A stretch of 28,057 nt of DNA, taken from the IMG/VR virus record IMGVR_UViG_3300043654_000028, positions 1 through 28,057 of that record, one strand, 5' to 3'. This stretch comes from a virus. Position numbers and translations under genes: made by a program. Below the pieces are notes generated by a model that saw only the letters and a list, made by a program, of their open reading frames with translations, was not told where the DNA came from and searched no databases. This document shows, piece after piece, positions 14,338 through 21,430 of the stretch (its first letter is position 1; every line of letters begins with the position of its first letter).

Positions 14338-14814
14338 ATGCCGCTCGGAACACTCGGAGCCGTAACCGGCATTACGATCGCGCGCAGCGGGTGGACGCTC
14401 ATGGCTCGCATTTATGGGGCCAACGGCCAGCTGCTCACCCAGGCGTCGTTAGCCTCGATCAACTGGAGCGCGTACGATCAAACGGCCGGCATACTACTCG
14501 CGACCGGTTTTTTCACGCCCGCGGCAGCGGTCTTTAACTCCCTCGTGCAAAATGATCCGCGATGGGTGAAAGATTCGCCAAGTAATCCCGTGCAGGACTG
14601 GCCCGGCGGCCCGTACGTGTCGGGGTACAACTTTCTGGGCGTCGTGCCGGCGATCACTTTCGCCACGCCCGGGCAGCTGCCCTACGATATCGACCCGTTG
14701 ACGAATGCGATTAACTCACATGTCGTGCAGGTGGACGTGAAGTTCACGCCGGTGATCGGTGAACCGTTTCAGCAGCCCTATATTTCGACGCCGAACCCGG
14801 CGTTTTGCCCGTGA
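14338..14814 (+). CDS. Hypothetical virion-module protein, 158 aa
   Basis: ATG 14338 is one base after the previous stop, with GGGGGCGAG (14325-14333) as the ribosome-binding site. The product MPLGTLGAVTGITIARSGWT contains INWSAYDQTAGILLATGFFTP, then GYNFLGVVPAITFATPG and SHVVQVDVKFTPVIGEPF. The pattern is beta-rich, soluble, without cysteine pairs or membrane helix. No family is recognised. Its place in the run just before the neck genes suggests a structural protein. Confidence 0.55.
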   Translation: MPLGTLGAVTGITIARSGWTLMARIYGANGQLLTQASLASINWSAYDQTAGILLATGFFTPAAAVFNSLVQNDPRWVKDSPSNPVQDWPGGPYVSGYNFLGVVPAITFATPGQLPYDIDPLTNAINSHVVQVDVKFTPVIGEPFQQPYISTPNPAFCP

Positions 14815-14820
14815 CACTGT

Positions 14821-15042
14821 ATGGGGGCCGTCGTGGAAGACAACGTGTTTACCGGTGACCCCGAGCGTGTTGCGGAATGGTCCGTGGTGTGTGGACGTGC
14901 TGGCTGCAAATGGCTGGGTAAGGTCCGGCAGCTGATAAGCAACCGGGCGTTTACGCGGGTAGGGTGCCCGCAATGCAAAAGTGAAATCCCGATGACGGCG
15001 GCCATAAGGGTGTGGGTCAAGGCGTGCCGGGAACCTGGGTAA
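14821..15042 (+). CDS. Small zinc-finger-like protein, 73 aa
   Basis: ATG 14821 is 6 nt after the previous stop. Cysteines at 24, 29, 49 and 52 (VVCGRAGCKW and VGCPQCKSE) form a C-x4-C / C-x2-C zinc ribbon of about 30 residues. The N-terminal part is acidic and the C-terminus ends VWVKACREPG. It may bind nucleic acid or protein. No family is recognised. Confidence 0.6.
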   Translation: MGAVVEDNVFTGDPERVAEWSVVCGRAGCKWLGKVRQLISNRAFTRVGCPQCKSEIPMTAAIRVWVKACREPG

Positions 15043-15056
15043 CCCGAAGGATCGGG
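15043..15056 (+). promoter_or_regulatory. ANGGAN hairpin upstream of the neck gene
   Basis: A CCCG stem, AAGGAT hexaloop and CGGG stem give 4 perfect pairs, starting right after the previous stop. The GGA lies 20 nt before ATG 15072. Confidence 0.65.
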
Positions 15057-15071
15057 GATTGACGCAATGGA

Positions 15072-15830
15072 ATGCAGCTCGATCTATCGCAAGACTTTGA
15101 CACGATCGACGATCTGGAGCCGATCCGCTACACGTCCGTGCGGCTCTCCGGATCGATGCAAGCGGCGCTACCACGCTGCAAGCGGCGTGCACTCACTCGC
15201 AAGGAACTGGCGGCCAGCGGCGGTGTCTACCAAGCCAATGACGTGGCGTTGCTCACGAGTTGGAGGCAGATACAGGGGCTTGCTTCGCAAGGGAGGGAAC
15301 CGAAACCCGGGGACACCTGGCAATCGGGCGGCGACACGCCGGCAAGCGGTACGGGCGGGCCACCCGCCACCTACACCGTTCTGGAAGTTACCGGCGGCAA
15401 GCGTGACGGTTCCGGGCATTACCAGACGTGGCGACTTACTTCCCGCAACCTCGTGCTTGCGTTCGATCTCCAGGACACGATTGATATTCAGCTGCCCACC
15501 ATCATTTACGACGCGGCGGGTACGGCAATCCGAACGTGGCCGGAGAATGGCGCGGGACAGACTATCTATCCGGGGCTGGCCGCCCGCGTGCAACTGATCT
15601 CGGACGACACGGTTGACGAGCGCGGCATCCGCGGTTTTGTCGGCAACTACGCGGTGATTGTGGCAACCCAGGTTCCCGCCGTGACGATGGAGGCCCGGAT
15701 ACGCTGGCCGGCGGTGAGCAAGACGCGGCCGGGCATCGACACGGTGCAGTATCTGGACATCAAGGGCGTGCACAACCCGAGTAGGATTGATGAATTGCCG
15801 GTTCTTGATGCGTTGCTACCGCCGTTATAA
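15072..15830 (+). CDS. Head-tail connector/neck-region protein candidate, 252 aa
   Basis: ATG 15072 gives MQLDLSQDFDTIDDLEPIRY; ATG 15067 is out of frame. There is an N-terminal helical segment, then TYTVLEVTGGKRDGSGHYQTW, then a beta region (LVLAFDLQDTIDIQLPTIIY), and a C-terminal stretch that ends DIKGVHNPSRIDELPVLDALL. The gene lies just before an HK97-gp10-like gene, where head-closure proteins are usually encoded. Family membership is not clear, and the call rests mainly on order. The ANGGAN hairpin at 15043 leads this gene. Confidence 0.5.
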   Translation: MQLDLSQDFDTIDDLEPIRYTSVRLSGSMQAALPRCKRRALTRKELAASGGVYQANDVALLTSWRQIQGLASQGREPKPGDTWQSGGDTPASGTGGPPATYTVLEVTGGKRDGSGHYQTWRLTSRNLVLAFDLQDTIDIQLPTIIYDAAGTAIRTWPENGAGQTIYPGLAARVQLISDDTVDERGIRGFVGNYAVIVATQVPAVTMEARIRWPAVSKTRPGIDTVQYLDIKGVHNPSRIDELPVLDALLPPL

Positions 15831-15842
15831 GGGGGATTGATT

Positions 15843-15998
15843 GTGACTTGCACGATGATTGACGAGTTCATTAGCAGATCCGCAGAGACTTGGTTGATTT
15901 CCGAAATGGTAGCAGCGGGAAACCATGTGTCCTACTGCGACAACTGCATGGAAAAATTCCGAGCGATTGCAACCGACCCCGAAGCTGTACGCGCATGA
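15843..15998 (+). CDS. Small CXXC protein, 51 aa
   Basis: GTG 15843 follows AAGGGGG (15829-15835); ATG 15855 is an alternative. The product is VTCTMIDEFISRS... with HVSYCDNCMEKFRAIAT near the end, so a single CDNC pair plus C3 are the only cysteines. The stop overlaps the next start (ATGA, 15995-15998), which supports it as a real, coupled gene. Function is unknown. Confidence 0.55.
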   Translation: MTCTMIDEFISRSAETWLISEMVAAGNHVSYCDNCMEKFRAIATDPEAVRA

Positions 15999-16519
15999 TC
16001 GAGAGCAGCTTTACTTTTGACGACTCCGCCCGCGGCACCATCATGGCAACCGCGTGGGCTGGTCTCGTGCGCGCAACCATTTTCTTTCGCGACGGCTGCC
16101 GCGCAACGCTCAACGTGCCCAATCCCGGCGAAGCTAAGCCGTTGCCGTGGACGACAGGTAGCGGACGCTCGGCAACCAAGCGGGCGTACACCTCCCCCAG
16201 CAAGCCGGGGGAGCCGCCGCGTACCCGCACGGGCCACTTGGCAGGTTCCGTGGACATGGAGCTAGACGAGCAGGGCATGCGGAGCCGGGTGGGCATTCCT
16301 GAAAACGCCAAATATGGCTACTGGCTCGAAGTGGGTACGAAAGCAGTAACGATCACGGCGAAGGCGGGCAAAGCCTTGTTGTTTTATTCTCCCGTACTCG
16401 GGAAATGGATTTTCAGGAAGAGGATTCACCGCGGCCCCATGGCGCCGCGCCCGTGGATGAGCGCCACACTGACGAAGCTGTGGAGTGCGCTCGAGGTGCT
16501 GGTAACGGCAACGGATTGA
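15995..16519 (+). CDS. HK97 gp10-like tail/neck protein, 174 aa
   Basis: ATG 15995 overlaps the previous stop. The frame is open further upstream, but that part is the previous gene in another frame. Family signs are RTRTGHLAGSVDMELDEQG, then VGIPENAKYGYWLEVGT, a basic loop, and GPMAPRPWMSATL near the C-terminus. This order (R-x-T-G-x-L, Y-x-x-x-x-E-x-G-T, RP-x-x) is typical of HK97-gp10/minor tail completion proteins. These act at the head-tail joint before tail terminator and tail tube genes, as here. Confidence 0.8.
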   Translation: MIESSFTFDDSARGTIMATAWAGLVRATIFFRDGCRATLNVPNPGEAKPLPWTTGSGRSATKRAYTSPSKPGEPPRTRTGHLAGSVDMELDEQGMRSRVGIPENAKYGYWLEVGTKAVTITAKAGKALLFYSPVLGKWIFRKRIHRGPMAPRPWMSATLTKLWSALEVLVTATD

Positions 16520-16522
16520 CGA

Positions 16523-16532
16523 AAGGATGGAT
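16523..16532 (+). promoter_or_regulatory. Two overlapping ANGGAN sites at the ribosome-binding site of the CsrA gene
   Basis: AAGGAT (16523-16528) and ATGGAT (16527-16532) overlap. Their GGAs lie 13 and 9 nt before ATG 16541, where the ribosome binds. No stem is visible. CsrA genes are often autoregulated through such sites. Confidence 0.5.
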
Positions 16533-16540
16533 GGCTAAAC

Positions 16541-16759
16541 ATGGCTCGCGACATCGTTCCCAAAACCTACGCCGGCAAGGGCTGCTTGGTGCGCCGGAAG
16601 CCCGGCGAAACGGTGAGGATCGGCGACGACATTTCCGTTACGATTGAGCCCGAGTCTTTCGGCCGCGATATCCTATTGCGGATCAAGGCGCCCGAGGCAT
16701 TGCGGATCACGCGGCCGGAGCTGGATAGGTTACACGAACGGGCGGACGAGGTGGCGTAG
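16541..16759 (+). CDS. csrA: CsrA/RsmA-family RNA-binding regulator, 72 aa
   Basis: Residues 15-61 match CsrA well: CLVRRKPGETVRIGDDISVT corresponds to the CsrA start (RRxGETxxIGD), then IKAPEALRITRPELDRL (APKEVxVHREEI). Both key RNA-contact arginines (CsrA Arg6 and Arg44) are kept. A 14-residue N-terminal extension (MARDIVPKTYAGKG) replaces the usual Met1, which is unusual because strand 1 begins there in CsrA. The insert around PESFGRD is one residue longer. CsrA dimers bind ANGGAN hairpin loops and control translation or mRNA stability. The gene is inside the neck/tail operon, and no FliW partner is seen. It is a paralogue of the gene at 9367. Confidence 0.85.
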   Translation: MARDIVPKTYAGKGCLVRRKPGETVRIGDDISVTIEPESFGRDILLRIKAPEALRITRPELDRLHERADEVA

Positions 16760-16762
16760 CCG

Positions 16763-16957
16763 ATGAAACCGCTATGGGTTTGTTACCCGGCCTACACTAT
16801 CGAGGGCGTATGGTGGGTACAGGACCAAAACGACCGGAGCGGTAACCAGGTGTGTTTTTACGGGCCGCAAGCCGAGCAGAACGCCAAGGAATACGCGGAA
16901 TGGAAGTCGGGCCAAGTGCGAATGAGAAAATGGCGGGCAAGAGGAAGGGGCGGGTAG
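16763..16957 (+). CDS. Small hypothetical protein, 64 aa
   Basis: ATG 16763 is 3 nt after the CsrA gene's stop, with weak GTGGCG upstream. The product starts MKPLWVCYPAYTIEGVWWVQ, which suggests a short beta-hairpin. Its C-terminus is basic (RMRKWRARGRGG). No family is recognised. Spacing to both neighbours is 3 nt, consistent with a co-translated operon gene. Confidence 0.55.
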   Translation: MKPLWVCYPAYTIEGVWWVQDQNDRSGNQVCFYGPQAEQNAKEYAEWKSGQVRMRKWRARGRGG

Positions 16958-16960
16958 GGT

Positions 16961-17425
16961 ATGGCCAGCGCAATTGATGACGAAACGGCACAAGCGGTGA
17001 TCGCCTTGTGGAAGGCGACCCCGGCCCTTGTTGCGCTCGCGAAGCTGCCGCCCCAGCTCGACAGGCTCACGACGGGGCAGACGATGCCCTACGTGCAAAT
17101 CGAGGTAAAAAAAGAGAAGGACCCCGAGCGGTGTTCATCGCAGCACTTTTACGACTACCGGGAGGTCACGCTAACCGTGTACGGCACCCGGCCGCAAATT
17201 GTGCCGTGCATCCCAGCAATCGTAGCCGTGTTCAACCGCCAGCTGGCGACCGGCCCGAACCCGGCGAACCCGACCGCAACGCTGATTTTCCCCGGCTCTA
17301 CCTACCTTTACCGATGGTGGGAGCTGGGACACGGCGACATCGTGGAGGACGAAAAACGCAAGGGTGGTGAAAATATTTACAAGGCTGTCGTGCGTGGTGA
17401 ATGCGCGACGGTTAGAATAGGGTGA
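16961..17425 (+). CDS. Tail terminator/tail completion protein candidate, 154 aa
   Basis: ATG 16961 has GGGGCGGGTAGGG just upstream. The sequence has an N-terminal helix (AVIALWKATPALVALAKL), PYVQIEVKKEKDPERCSSQH, then YREVTLTVYGTRPQIVPCIPA and a C-terminal IYKAVVRGECATVRIG. This helix-beta-beta layout (allele-like T/M-PYV then x-x-Y-x-L-T-V-Y) is that of lambda U / DUF3168-like tail terminators. Its position between the gp10-like and major tail genes supports it. Terminators cap the tail and join it to the head. Confidence 0.6.
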   Translation: MASAIDDETAQAVIALWKATPALVALAKLPPQLDRLTTGQTMPYVQIEVKKEKDPERCSSQHFYDYREVTLTVYGTRPQIVPCIPAIVAVFNRQLATGPNPANPTATLIFPGSTYLYRWWELGHGDIVEDEKRKGGENIYKAVVRGECATVRIG

Positions 17426-17475
17426 GATTAAACACGAAGGAACGCGAACGCCGACGAAAGGACACAACCCGGCAA

Positions 17476-17712
17476 ATGGCCACCAAAATCCAATCAATCA
17501 TCTTTGAGCAAGCTGGTGAGAAATACCACGCGGCGGACTGTCCCAACTGTGGGCGCCGCCACGCGATGGCCGTGAGTGACAACAAAAACAAATCGCCCGT
17601 GCATTCGTCGTGCGCGTGCGGCATGCTGCTGCACCTGGACCCCGCACACGAGCCCTTAACCGCCGAACAATTTCACGCTGACCTAATCGGTAGCCGAACC
17701 CCGGCCGCCTGA
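17476..17712 (+). CDS. Small zinc-ribbon protein, 78 aa
   Basis: ATG 17476 (MATKIQSIIFEQ) lies 15 nt after an AAAGGA (17457-17462). A longer frame from GTG 17422 would add a Lys/Arg-rich leader and is less likely. Cysteines 22, 25, 46 and 48 (ADCPNCGRRH and SSCACGM) make a zinc ribbon. An AAGGAA loop with poor stem lies at about 17435-17448. No family is recognised. Confidence 0.6.
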   Translation: MATKIQSIIFEQAGEKYHAADCPNCGRRHAMAVSDNKNKSPVHSSCACGMLLHLDPAHEPLTAEQFHADLIGSRTPAA

Positions 17713-17724
17713 TTCAATACCCCG

Positions 17725-17740
17725 TGGCGAAGGACCGCCA
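17725..17740 (+). promoter_or_regulatory. ANGGAN hairpin upstream of the major tail gene
   Basis: A TGGCG stem, AAGGAC hexaloop and CGCCA stem give 5 perfect pairs. The GGA is 34 nt before ATG 17769. A separate strong Shine-Dalgarno (GGGAGG, 17755-17760) lies nearer the start, so here the hairpin does not serve as the ribosome-binding site. Confidence 0.68.
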
Positions 17741-17768
17741 TTAACCCCGACGCAGGGAGGCAAACACT

Positions 17769-18194
17769 ATGGCCGGTCCAACAAACACGTTCTTCATGTC
17801 CGGGCAGGCTAATCCTTTCAGCTACATCGTGCCCGGCCAAAACCAAATCACGCTCAACATTACGGGCTGGACTTGGGATGAGGAAATCAACACGCTAATC
17901 GTGACTCACAGCGGCAGCGGCGGCGTGGCCGCGCGTATCCCCAACGTGCTTGACGGCAAGGGTACGGTGAACGCGGATTTCGATTTACTCAATCCCGTGT
18001 ACGCCACGCCTCCGATCTTGGTAGCGGGGCAGAGTGGCATTGCGCAATATTACGTGAGCCCATCGCGCGCGTGGCAAGTGCCAAACATTATCAAAAAACT
18101 GCACTTTGAAAGCACGGTGATGGGCAAGGTAAGTTATTCGTTCGATTGCGAGATGAACAGCTTGCAGGGCGCGTACGTCCGGCCGGCCCCATAG
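17769..18194 (+). CDS. Major tail (tube) protein candidate, 141 aa
   Basis: It has the best ribosome-binding site of the module (GGGAGG, 8 nt before ATG). The product MAGPTNTFFMSGQANPFSYI has beta strands such as QITLNITGWTWDEEINTLIV and a C-terminal ESTVMGKVSYSFDCEMNSL. It is followed by chaperone and tape-measure genes, which is the invariant order for a tube protein. The small size is typical of short-tube siphoviruses. The strong ribosome-binding site agrees with its need for high expression. Confidence 0.68.
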   Translation: MAGPTNTFFMSGQANPFSYIVPGQNQITLNITGWTWDEEINTLIVTHSGSGGVAARIPNVLDGKGTVNADFDLLNPVYATPPILVAGQSGIAQYYVSPSRAWQVPNIIKKLHFESTVMGKVSYSFDCEMNSLQGAYVRPAP

Positions 18195-18198
18195 TTGG

Positions 18199-18218
18199 CA
18201 ACTCTGCGCGCAGAGTTG
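18199..18218 (+). other. Perfect 20-nt palindrome after the major tail gene
   Basis: CAACTCTGCG followed by CGCAGAGTTG is a perfect palindrome with no loop, 4 nt after the tail gene stop. No T-run follows. It may be an RNA stem that limits read-through, a processing site or a protein-binding site. Confidence 0.6.
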
Positions 18219-18236
18219 TGTCATAGTTCTCGCGTA

Positions 18237-18250
18237 GCCGAAGGATCGGC
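18237..18250 (+). promoter_or_regulatory. ANGGAN hairpin upstream of the tail chaperone gene
   Basis: A GCCG stem, AAGGAT hexaloop and CGGC stem give 4 perfect pairs. The GGA lies 31 nt before ATG 18277. No good Shine-Dalgarno stands between them. Confidence 0.62.
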
Positions 18251-18276
18251 AGCCCGCGAAAGCGTACACCCCTCTT

Positions 18277-18753
18277 ATGTCCGCCGCACTCATGCCCCAC
18301 CTGGGAGCCGAGGCCAAGGTACAGGCGTTCGGCCAAACGTGGATACTGGCCCGTTGGACCGTTTCGATATGGAACGATTTCCTTGATTGGGCAAAGGGAA
18401 AAATGCCCGATCCGTTCGCCGGCCTTGATCGTGTAGCGGCCATGATCCCGGCAGACGCATCGCATGCGCACCCCGTAGGGGTGGCGTTCAACCAGGCGTT
18501 GCAGCGGGCACAAGAACGGGCAGCAGTGATGTTGTCGCTCCAATCCCCTGAAGTGAGCGAGCTGCTGCAAGACCCACGCGGCGCCGCCCGCATCGCGTGG
18601 TTGCTCTTGCGCAAGAATCACCCGGACATCACCGAGGATATGGCGTTCGCCATCGTGGACGAGATCGGCCCCGAGAAGATGCGCGAGGCATTCGAGATCG
18701 CACAAGGCAAGCTGCCGCCCCCCGTGGGAAACGAACAGGCCCCGGCGGCATAG
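18277..18753 (+). CDS. Tail assembly chaperone, G-type, 158 aa
   Basis: The start is MSAALMPHLGAEAKVQAFGQ (ATG 18277; ATG 18292 is also possible). The protein is helical with WTVSIWNDFLDWAKGKMP and a C-terminal helix ending GKLPPPVGNEQAPAA. It lies between the tail tube and tape-measure genes. Near its 3' end is a lambda-like slippery site with a hairpin (18726-18768), the hallmark of tail chaperone genes, which gives a longer GT fusion. Chaperones coat the tape measure during tube assembly. Confidence 0.8.
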   Translation: MSAALMPHLGAEAKVQAFGQTWILARWTVSIWNDFLDWAKGKMPDPFAGLDRVAAMIPADASHAHPVGVAFNQALQRAQERAAVMLSLQSPEVSELLQDPRGAARIAWLLLRKNHPDITEDMAFAIVDEIGPEKMREAFEIAQGKLPPPVGNEQAPAA

Positions 18754-19022
18754 CGTTACCGGCGGGGCGGACGAACTGGCGCACGGTCGAGTGGTTTCTG
18801 ATGAGCGCGGAACATGGCCCACATTTTCGCCCGTGGGAAATAGGGCTGCTGACGCTTGCCGAGATCACGCTGTTGATGGAAGACGGAACGCCGAAGCCAG
18901 ATACCGGCAAGGTGATGGGCGGGAGCGGAACCACGCGAGAACAGGCAATTGCGTACCGCAATTGGATTTTAGGCATGAGCCCGGCGGAACGACTCGCTCA
19001 CGCACGGGTGGGAGAATTGTGA
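18277..19022 (+). CDS. Tail assembly chaperone GT fusion made by -1 frameshift, about 248 aa
   Basis: The zero frame is read to AAC at 18730-18732 (152 codons). A slip of -1 at G GGA AAC then continues at CGA 18732-18734 and reads 96 more residues to the TGA at 19020-19022. The added part (WEIGLLTLAEITLLMEDG, AYRNWILGMSPAERLA) is T-like and could not start well by itself; ATG 18801 is an internal alternative without a good ribosome-binding site. The ratio of G to GT in lambda-like phages matters for tail length. The fusion is predicted, not shown. Confidence 0.78.
18726..18768 (+). promoter_or_regulatory. -1 programmed ribosomal frameshift signal
   Basis: The heptamer G GGA AAC (18726-18732) is in the correct phase for X-XXY-YYZ. 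Six nt later, GCCCCGGCGG (18739-18748) pairs with CCGGCGGGGC (18759-18768) with one mismatch. The spacing and stem suit a stimulatory structure. Lambda's own site is GGGAAAG. Confidence 0.85.
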
Positions 19023-19023
19023 A

Positions 19024-20313
19024 ATGGCAATCGGGAAATCATTAGCCACGCTGTTTGTGGACTTCGTGACGCGTGGTGTGGACAAGGTAACCGAGGCGTG
19101 CGCCGCGTCGAAAAAGCATTTGGACGACATGACCGGCTCCGCTAAGGCGTTCGGCAAAGAAGCCGATCGCGCGTTCTCGACTTTCGTCGAAACCGTGCGC
19201 ACGGCCAGCGGCCACACGATGGACATTTACAAGCCGCTCATGGAGAAGATGAAGGAGGAACCGCCAGAAGGTGGTGGATTCGACAAAGCGCGGGATGCCG
19301 TAGACAAGTTGCGAGTGGGCACTGTGGCAGCCGGCGTGGTCATCGGCAACGTGTTCTCGAGCGCGCTGAACAAAATCGGCGACTTCGTGCGGGCCGGGAT
19401 CGCGGGCACGGTGATGGGAGAGGCTCTGAACATACGGATGCAACTACTCTCGCGGAACATCGCCGGGTTATTCCAGCCGGAACTACGCAAGCTGATCGAC
19501 TTGCTGGACCGCACCGTCGCATGGTTTCGGGCGCTCACCAACGAGCAGCGTACGAACATTGTGAAATGGATCGAGGCAGCCGTAGCCACATCGGCTGTAG
19601 CGCTCATTCTCCCTAAGGTCATCGGGCTGGTTGGCGGGCTGGTTATCGGCATGAAGACGCTGACGGCGGCCATGCTCGGCTTCGACGTGGCCAGCGGCGG
19701 GATATTGCCTGCGATTGGCGCTATCGTTACCGCCTTCGTGGCAATGGCGACCTGGGCGACGGTATCGAAAGGCGGCGTTAGCGAACTCGGCACCGTGTTC
19801 AAGGAAATGGCCAAGCCGATCATGGACATTGCCGCGAAGCAATTGCCGCGGCTTGAAGCGGCGGTTGCGCGACTGGCCCTCTCCTGGCAAGTGGTGAAGC
19901 CTGCCTGGGAGGGGTTTTTTAATTGGGCCGGCAACCGGCTCGATAACCTCGTGTGGACGTGGGCTCGGGCAAGTGCCGCCATTGTCGGGTTCGGCACGCT
20001 GGCGGTGACGGGGAGCCTGGCAGCGGCGCGCGAAGCATCCGGTGAGGAATTTAAAGACATCATGAACCCACGGAAACCGGGCGGCGCCGACAAGGGCGGG
20101 CGCACGGAGACGCAGCCTGCACGCGCCGGATTCGAGGGCCTGAACGACACCATGCGACGTATCCAGGTGGCCGCACTCAACCAGGACTTTGACCGGCAGA
20201 CGGCAAATAATACGAAGGCAATTGCCGTGGACGTGAACGAGATCAAGAAGGGGATTGCGGCGGCGATGGCTAATTTTGGCCGACCCAAGCCCGGCTTGCA
20301 GCTCGTGCCGTAG
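19024..20313 (+). CDS. Tape measure protein (short), 429 aa
   Basis: ATG 19024 is one base after the chaperone fusion's stop. The protein has an N-terminal helical region (KSLATLFVDFVTRGVDKVTE), a long hydrophobic helix group near residues 186-240 (AAVATSAVALILPKVIGLVG and GGILPAIGAIVTAFVAMATW), then TMP-like helices and a hydrophilic end. This helix-rich make-up, directly after G/GT, identifies the tape measure. Using the usual about 0.15 nm per residue, a length of 429 predicts a tail of about 65 nm, short for a siphovirus. It also may form a membrane channel on infection. Confidence 0.78.
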   Translation: MAIGKSLATLFVDFVTRGVDKVTEACAASKKHLDDMTGSAKAFGKEADRAFSTFVETVRTASGHTMDIYKPLMEKMKEEPPEGGGFDKARDAVDKLRVGTVAAGVVIGNVFSSALNKIGDFVRAGIAGTVMGEALNIRMQLLSRNIAGLFQPELRKLIDLLDRTVAWFRALTNEQRTNIVKWIEAAVATSAVALILPKVIGLVGGLVIGMKTLTAAMLGFDVASGGILPAIGAIVTAFVAMATWATVSKGGVSELGTVFKEMAKPIMDIAAKQLPRLEAAVARLALSWQVVKPAWEGFFNWAGNRLDNLVWTWARASAAIVGFGTLAVTGSLAAAREASGEEFKDIMNPRKPGGADKGGRTETQPARAGFEGLNDTMRRIQVAALNQDFDRQTANNTKAIAVDVNEIKKGIAAAMANFGRPKPGLQLVP

Positions 20314-20333
20314 CCTGTGCCGTGATGTGCTAA

Positions 20334-20347
20334 CGCGAAGGATCGCG
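20334..20347 (+). promoter_or_regulatory. ANGGAN hairpin upstream of the distal tail gene
   Basis: A CGCG stem, AAGGAT hexaloop and CGCG stem give 4 perfect pairs. The GGA lies 20 nt before ATG 20363. No other Shine-Dalgarno is visible in that leader. Confidence 0.65.
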
Positions 20348-20362
20348 AGCTAGTCCCACGCC

Positions 20363-21418
20363 ATGCCCCTACCCATAGAGCAGCAAGTTGGCATCGACGG
20401 CCAGACGTACAACGTTCTTGTAACGGAGAATTCTGTCCCGTCCGTTTTTCCGTCCGGCAATTCGGGGCCGATCCAAATACCGTATCTCGAGCTGCTGACC
20501 TACCGCGAGCGCGGCAGCCGCATGGGCGACGACACAGAATCAACCCGCACGTGCCTGTGTATGTGGGAGCAACGGTTGCCGTTTCTCTTGGCGATGCTGG
20601 GGACAAGTACCCGCGTGCCCCCGCAAGGTCAGAACGGCGCGCCGTTCATTACCCGGTTGCTCCCGGAAGAACACCCCGAGCTCGTCGGCCTCTTTGCTAC
20701 GCAATACGAGTTGAGCGGCCAGCTGGGCGTGCCCACGCAGGACCGTGGGAATCTGATACGCGCCCTGCAATCCACGCCGGCTTTCTCCGGGCCGGCCGGG
20801 ACGCCACCGCTCACGCAAACGAACCCGCTTTCAAACATGGTGAGCTTCAGCCTGGCTCAATATGAGATCACGTACCGGCCATTCGACTACGTTTTCGACA
20901 CCGATCAAAACATGTCGAAAAACCCGACAGGCGAGTTAAGCCGGTTCGTAAGCCGGTACGTCGATCCAAGCGCCGAAGCGTTAGTTATCCCCGGCAACGC
21001 GGCTAAGTGGGTTTCTGATGGCACATTGATTCCAGAGCCGCCAGCAATCCCGCAACCGATCCTCGAATACCAATATGTCTGGCATGACGTGCCCGGCGGC
21101 CAGTTCGGCCAGTTTTTGCCGGCATTCGAGCCGCTGGTAGGCACATGCAACCAGCTCGCGTTTGATCCGCAAGGATTTAACTGCGCGCCCCAAACATTGC
21201 TTTGCCAAGCCCCGAAACTCAAATGGCATTTCACGGCAAGCGGGGATATCGTTTGGGACATCACTTATATATTCACGTTCAAGAGCTGGACGCACAACGC
21301 AATCTATCGCCGTGCGATTGGTGGCAACGGCCCACCCGGGTATGACCCCGTTTCGCTCACGAACGGACAGCCGGTGATCCCAACGATGGATTTCGCTGAG
21401 TTGTTCCTGATTTCCTAA
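20363..21418 (+). CDS. Tail tip/distal tail protein candidate, 351 aa
   Basis: It follows the tape measure, as distal tail and hub genes do. Visible: GIDGQTYNVLVTENSVPSVF, TRLLPEEHPELVGLFATQYE, MVSFSLAQYEITYRPFDYVF, then beta segments ending GDIVWDITYIFTFKSW and MDFAELFLIS. The sequence is beta-rich with Tyr/Phe/Pro and lacks motifs I can name. The role is inferred from order. It is led by an ANGGAN hairpin. Confidence 0.5.
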   Translation: MPLPIEQQVGIDGQTYNVLVTENSVPSVFPSGNSGPIQIPYLELLTYRERGSRMGDDTESTRTCLCMWEQRLPFLLAMLGTSTRVPPQGQNGAPFITRLLPEEHPELVGLFATQYELSGQLGVPTQDRGNLIRALQSTPAFSGPAGTPPLTQTNPLSNMVSFSLAQYEITYRPFDYVFDTDQNMSKNPTGELSRFVSRYVDPSAEALVIPGNAAKWVSDGTLIPEPPAIPQPILEYQYVWHDVPGGQFGQFLPAFEPLVGTCNQLAFDPQGFNCAPQTLLCQAPKLKWHFTASGDIVWDITYIFTFKSWTHNAIYRRAIGGNGPPGYDPVSLTNGQPVIPTMDFAELFLIS

Positions 21419-21430
21419 TCGCAAACCGAT

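Noticed and set aside
15067-15597. Alternative plus-strand frame starting at ATG 15067
   Set aside because: It overlaps the 252-residue neck gene in another frame, has poor composition and no neighbour coupling.
18597-18800. Upstream part of the second chaperone frame as an independent gene
   Set aside because: The frameshift signal explains the frame, and the region before 18732 has no start signal or plausible protein.
19227-20606. Long reverse-strand frame (459 aa) opposite the tape measure gene
   Set aside because: It mirrors a real gene on the plus strand, has Ala/Pro/Arg-rich shadow composition and no family motif or ribosome-binding site.
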